A stretch of 64,000 bases of DNA from Pantoea agglomerans NBRC 102470 (GTDB lineage Bacteria; Pseudomonadota; Gammaproteobacteria; Enterobacterales; Enterobacteriaceae). Positions within the stretch are counted from its first letter, which is position 1; every line of letters begins with the position of its first letter. Position numbers and translations under genes: made by a program. Below the pieces are notes generated by a model, which worked only from the letters and a program-made list of their open reading frames with translations, ran no database searches and was not told where the DNA came from. Positions 62,480-64,000 of this stretch are shown one piece after another. Location: contig NZ_BCZA01000002.1 in the NCBI RefSeq assembly GCF_001598475.1, positions 310,001 to 374,000 of the forward strand, read 5' to 3'.

Positions 62480-64000
62480 TTAATTGTTCGCCATTGCCGG
62501 GTATCGCTGACGCAAATCACTGAATATTTGTGCCATATCCGCCGTTTCGCCTATCTCTGCCACCGCCCGGAATACCTGGGTTTTCAGGAAGTGACGCCAG
62601 CTCACCGGCGCGCTTGCCAGAAAGGCGGTCAGTAACTGATAACGCTGTGGCGTCCAGAGCATTTCGAAGCGACTCCGTGCTTCGCCGTGCTCAAAATGGT
62701 GCGCAGCCTGCTGCGGCATCGTGGCGCGCAGGTGCTCCGTTGCTGCCCGATCCACGTGGTGATCAACCACCACCACGCCATACTGCGTCCTGGCTGCCGC
62801 GACGCTGAGATAACCGCAGCGCACATCCTGCATCACCGCATCGGCATCGCGCTGTGTCGGCAGGCCATAACCGCCCGCGCCGGGTCCGCGCACTTCGACC
62901 ACGTCACCCGGCAGGCAGTGGATCACATCAGTGTTACCGTGATTGATGACCTCACCGTCGCGCCGGGTACGGAAGTAAGAGAGCGCCCCACTCTGGCCGC
63001 CGACGACACCCGCCGAGGCAAACACCGATCGGTTACGGTTGCGCGCGGTAATGGTGGTATTGGGCGAGAAAACCTCAAATGCCATTTCGGTGGCTAAACC
63101 GCCGCGATAGCGACCGGCTCCGGCGCTGTCCTGGGCCAGTCCGTAGCGATGAAAGCGGATTGGCACTTCCGCTTCGTTGATCTCAATCGGGGTGTTTTTC
63201 AGAAAGGCTGAAAGACCGCCGGAGCCGTCAGGCCCATCGTGACGCGGCGTGCCACCCGCGCCGCCGCCCACCGGACCCAGCGAGGCGACCACACTGCGAT
63301 TCTGCGTCTGGGTACGGATGTTCATGATTGAGTTGCCGCCCGGTGAATTCGCGGGCAAACGCTCCGGCATCGCCAGCGAGAAGACGCCGATAGTGGCAAT
63401 CTGCGACAGTGCACAGGTCAGGGAGCGCATCCCTACCGCTGCGGGCGCTTCACAGTTCATGACCGTGCCAGGCGGCAGGATTGCCCGGGTGGGACGCAGC
63501 GTACCGGCGTTAAGCAGCAGTGAACGGTCCAGCGTAGAGAGCACATAGGTAACACCCACCAGCGCCAGCGGATGCCGCTCACGTCCGCCAGTCGGCATAT
63601 TCAGCGACGAGGCCAGCTGCGGATCGCTGCCGGTGTAGTCCAGCTCCAGTTGATCGCCCTGCACCCGCAGAGTAATGGCGATACGGCAGGGATAACCGCC
63701 CTCGCCATCTTCATCGGCGTAGTCGGCATAGAAGTATTCCCCGTCGGGAATGGTTTTGATAATGCTGCGCGCCTGCGCTTCGGCGTAATCGAGAATGCCC
63801 TCAATGCCCTGCAAAAAGTCGGCGATGCCAAAGCGGGCAATAATGTCGTGGATTTTACGCTCGCCGACGTTCACCGACGCCAGCTGGGCTTTGAAATCGC
63901 CCCAGTTCTGATCCGGCACCCGCACATTGAGCCGCATGATGCTGGCGACCTCTTCGTTGAGCTGACCCTGCCGCATGATCTTCAGCGGCGGGATGCGAAT
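62480..64000 (-). CDS. Hydantoinase B/oxoprolinase family subunit, C-terminal part (runs off the window)
   Basis: The frame is open to base 64000 (IRIPPLKIMRQGQLNEEV...), so the start lies outside. The visible 506 residues show the HyuB family pattern: SSLNMPTGGRERHPLA, LPPGTVMNCEAPAAVGMRSLT, LPANSPGGNSIMNI, GGAGGTPRHDGPDG, and PGDVVEVRGPGAGGYGLP near the usual end. About 130 further residues (to RQRYPAMANN) form a C-terminal extension with little resemblance to the core. HyuB with HyuA hydrolyses 5-membered cyclic amides (N-methylhydantoin, oxoproline) using ATP. It fits the ureide/amide theme of 55-58 kb, though other genes lie between. Confidence 0.85.
   Translation of the reverse strand: MRIPPLKIMRQGQLNEEVASIMRLNVRVPDQNWGDFKAQLASVNVGERKIHDIIARFGIADFLQGIEGILDYAEAQARSIIKTIPDGEYFYADYADEDGEGGYPCRIAITLRVQGDQLELDYTGSDPQLASSLNMPTGGRERHPLALVGVTYVLSTLDRSLLLNAGTLRPTRAILPPGTVMNCEAPAAVGMRSLTCALSQIATIGVFSLAMPERLPANSPGGNSIMNIRTQTQNRSVVASLGPVGGGAGGTPRHDGPDGSGGLSAFLKNTPIEINEAEVPIRFHRYGLAQDSAGAGRYRGGLATEMAFEVFSPNTTITARNRNRSVFASAGVVGGQSGALSYFRTRRDGEVINHGNTDVIHCLPGDVVEVRGPGAGGYGLPTQRDADAVMQDVRCGYLSVAAARTQYGVVVVDHHVDRAATEHLRATMPQQAAHHFEHGEARSRFEMLWTPQRYQLLTAFLASAPVSWRHFLKTQVFRAVAEIGETADMAQIFSDLRQRYPAMANN

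Noticed and set aside
1..64000. tRNA, rRNA, insertion sequences, integrases and CRISPR arrays
   Set aside because: None recognised by eye. The AT-rich CDI end shows no transposase or attachment-site repeats.

Overview
The window looks like chromosomal DNA of a motile, plant- or insect-associated member of the Enterobacterales, most probably Pantoea or a close relative in the Erwiniaceae. The grounds are the protein resemblances, the amn/MATE neighbourhood known from enterobacteria, the enteric-type phn genes and several sigma-28 promoters. The genus is an inference from memory of protein families, not from a search. Coding DNA is mostly GC-rich. The clear exception is an AT-rich patch at about 1.0-2.4 kb.

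Layout. 0-1 kb: edge of a LysM protein, a GlsB/YeaQ-type membrane protein and a YidB protein. 1-15.3 kb: a contact-dependent inhibition (CDI) locus on the minus strand (cdiB, an 11.5-kb cdiA, cdiI), followed by a gene scrap and an orphan barstar-like immunity gene. 15.4-20.6 kb: two very small ORFs, a periplasmic lactonase-like propeller, a MATE exporter and amn. 20.7-26.5 kb: a chemoreceptor, a LysR regulator, small unknown genes, an internally deleted chemoreceptor, a candidate sigma-28-driven short RNA, a frameshifted Gly/Asn-rich ORF and a GC-rich repeat block. 26.6-36.1 kb: an NCS2 purine permease and a sugar locus. In the sugar locus a response regulator and a hybrid histidine kinase flank a ribose-type ABC transporter and a D-lyxose isomerase. 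36.0-47.4 kb: a complete carbon-phosphorus (C-P) lyase operon in the order phnFGHIJKLMNP-CDE1E2, with a Pho box before phnF and a second candidate before phnC. 47.6-54.9 kb: a Vat-type acetyltransferase, a small P-loop kinase, a second chemoreceptor, an MscS channel and a GGDEF-EAL protein. 55.0-64.0 kb: an amidase/NCS1 permease/biuret-hydrolase-like operon, an unknown two-gene operon, a short-chain dehydrogenase, a TPP enzyme and the C-terminal part of a hydantoinase B subunit running off the right edge.

How the genes work together. Competition: CdiB exports CdiA, whose low-GC C-terminal toxin is neutralised by CdiI. Phosphorus: phosphate starvation acting through PhoB would switch on phosphonate import (PhnCDE) and C-P bond cleavage (PhnG-P). 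Carbon: the sugar ABC system probably imports a pentose or related sugar for the isomerase, under control of the flanking two-component proteins. Nitrogen: the amidase, permease and biuret-hydrolase-like set looks like scavenging of ureide or amide nitrogen. Motility: two intact chemoreceptors and one remnant carry sigma-28 promoter elements.

Most interesting observations: the modular CDI toxin/immunity end with an orphan barstar, the mini-chemoreceptor, the sigma-28 promoter followed by a terminator with no gene between them, the GC-rich repeat block, the duplicated phnP start, the sensor/regulator pair enclosing the sugar locus, and the uncharacterised overlapping gene pair at 58.8-59.6 kb.
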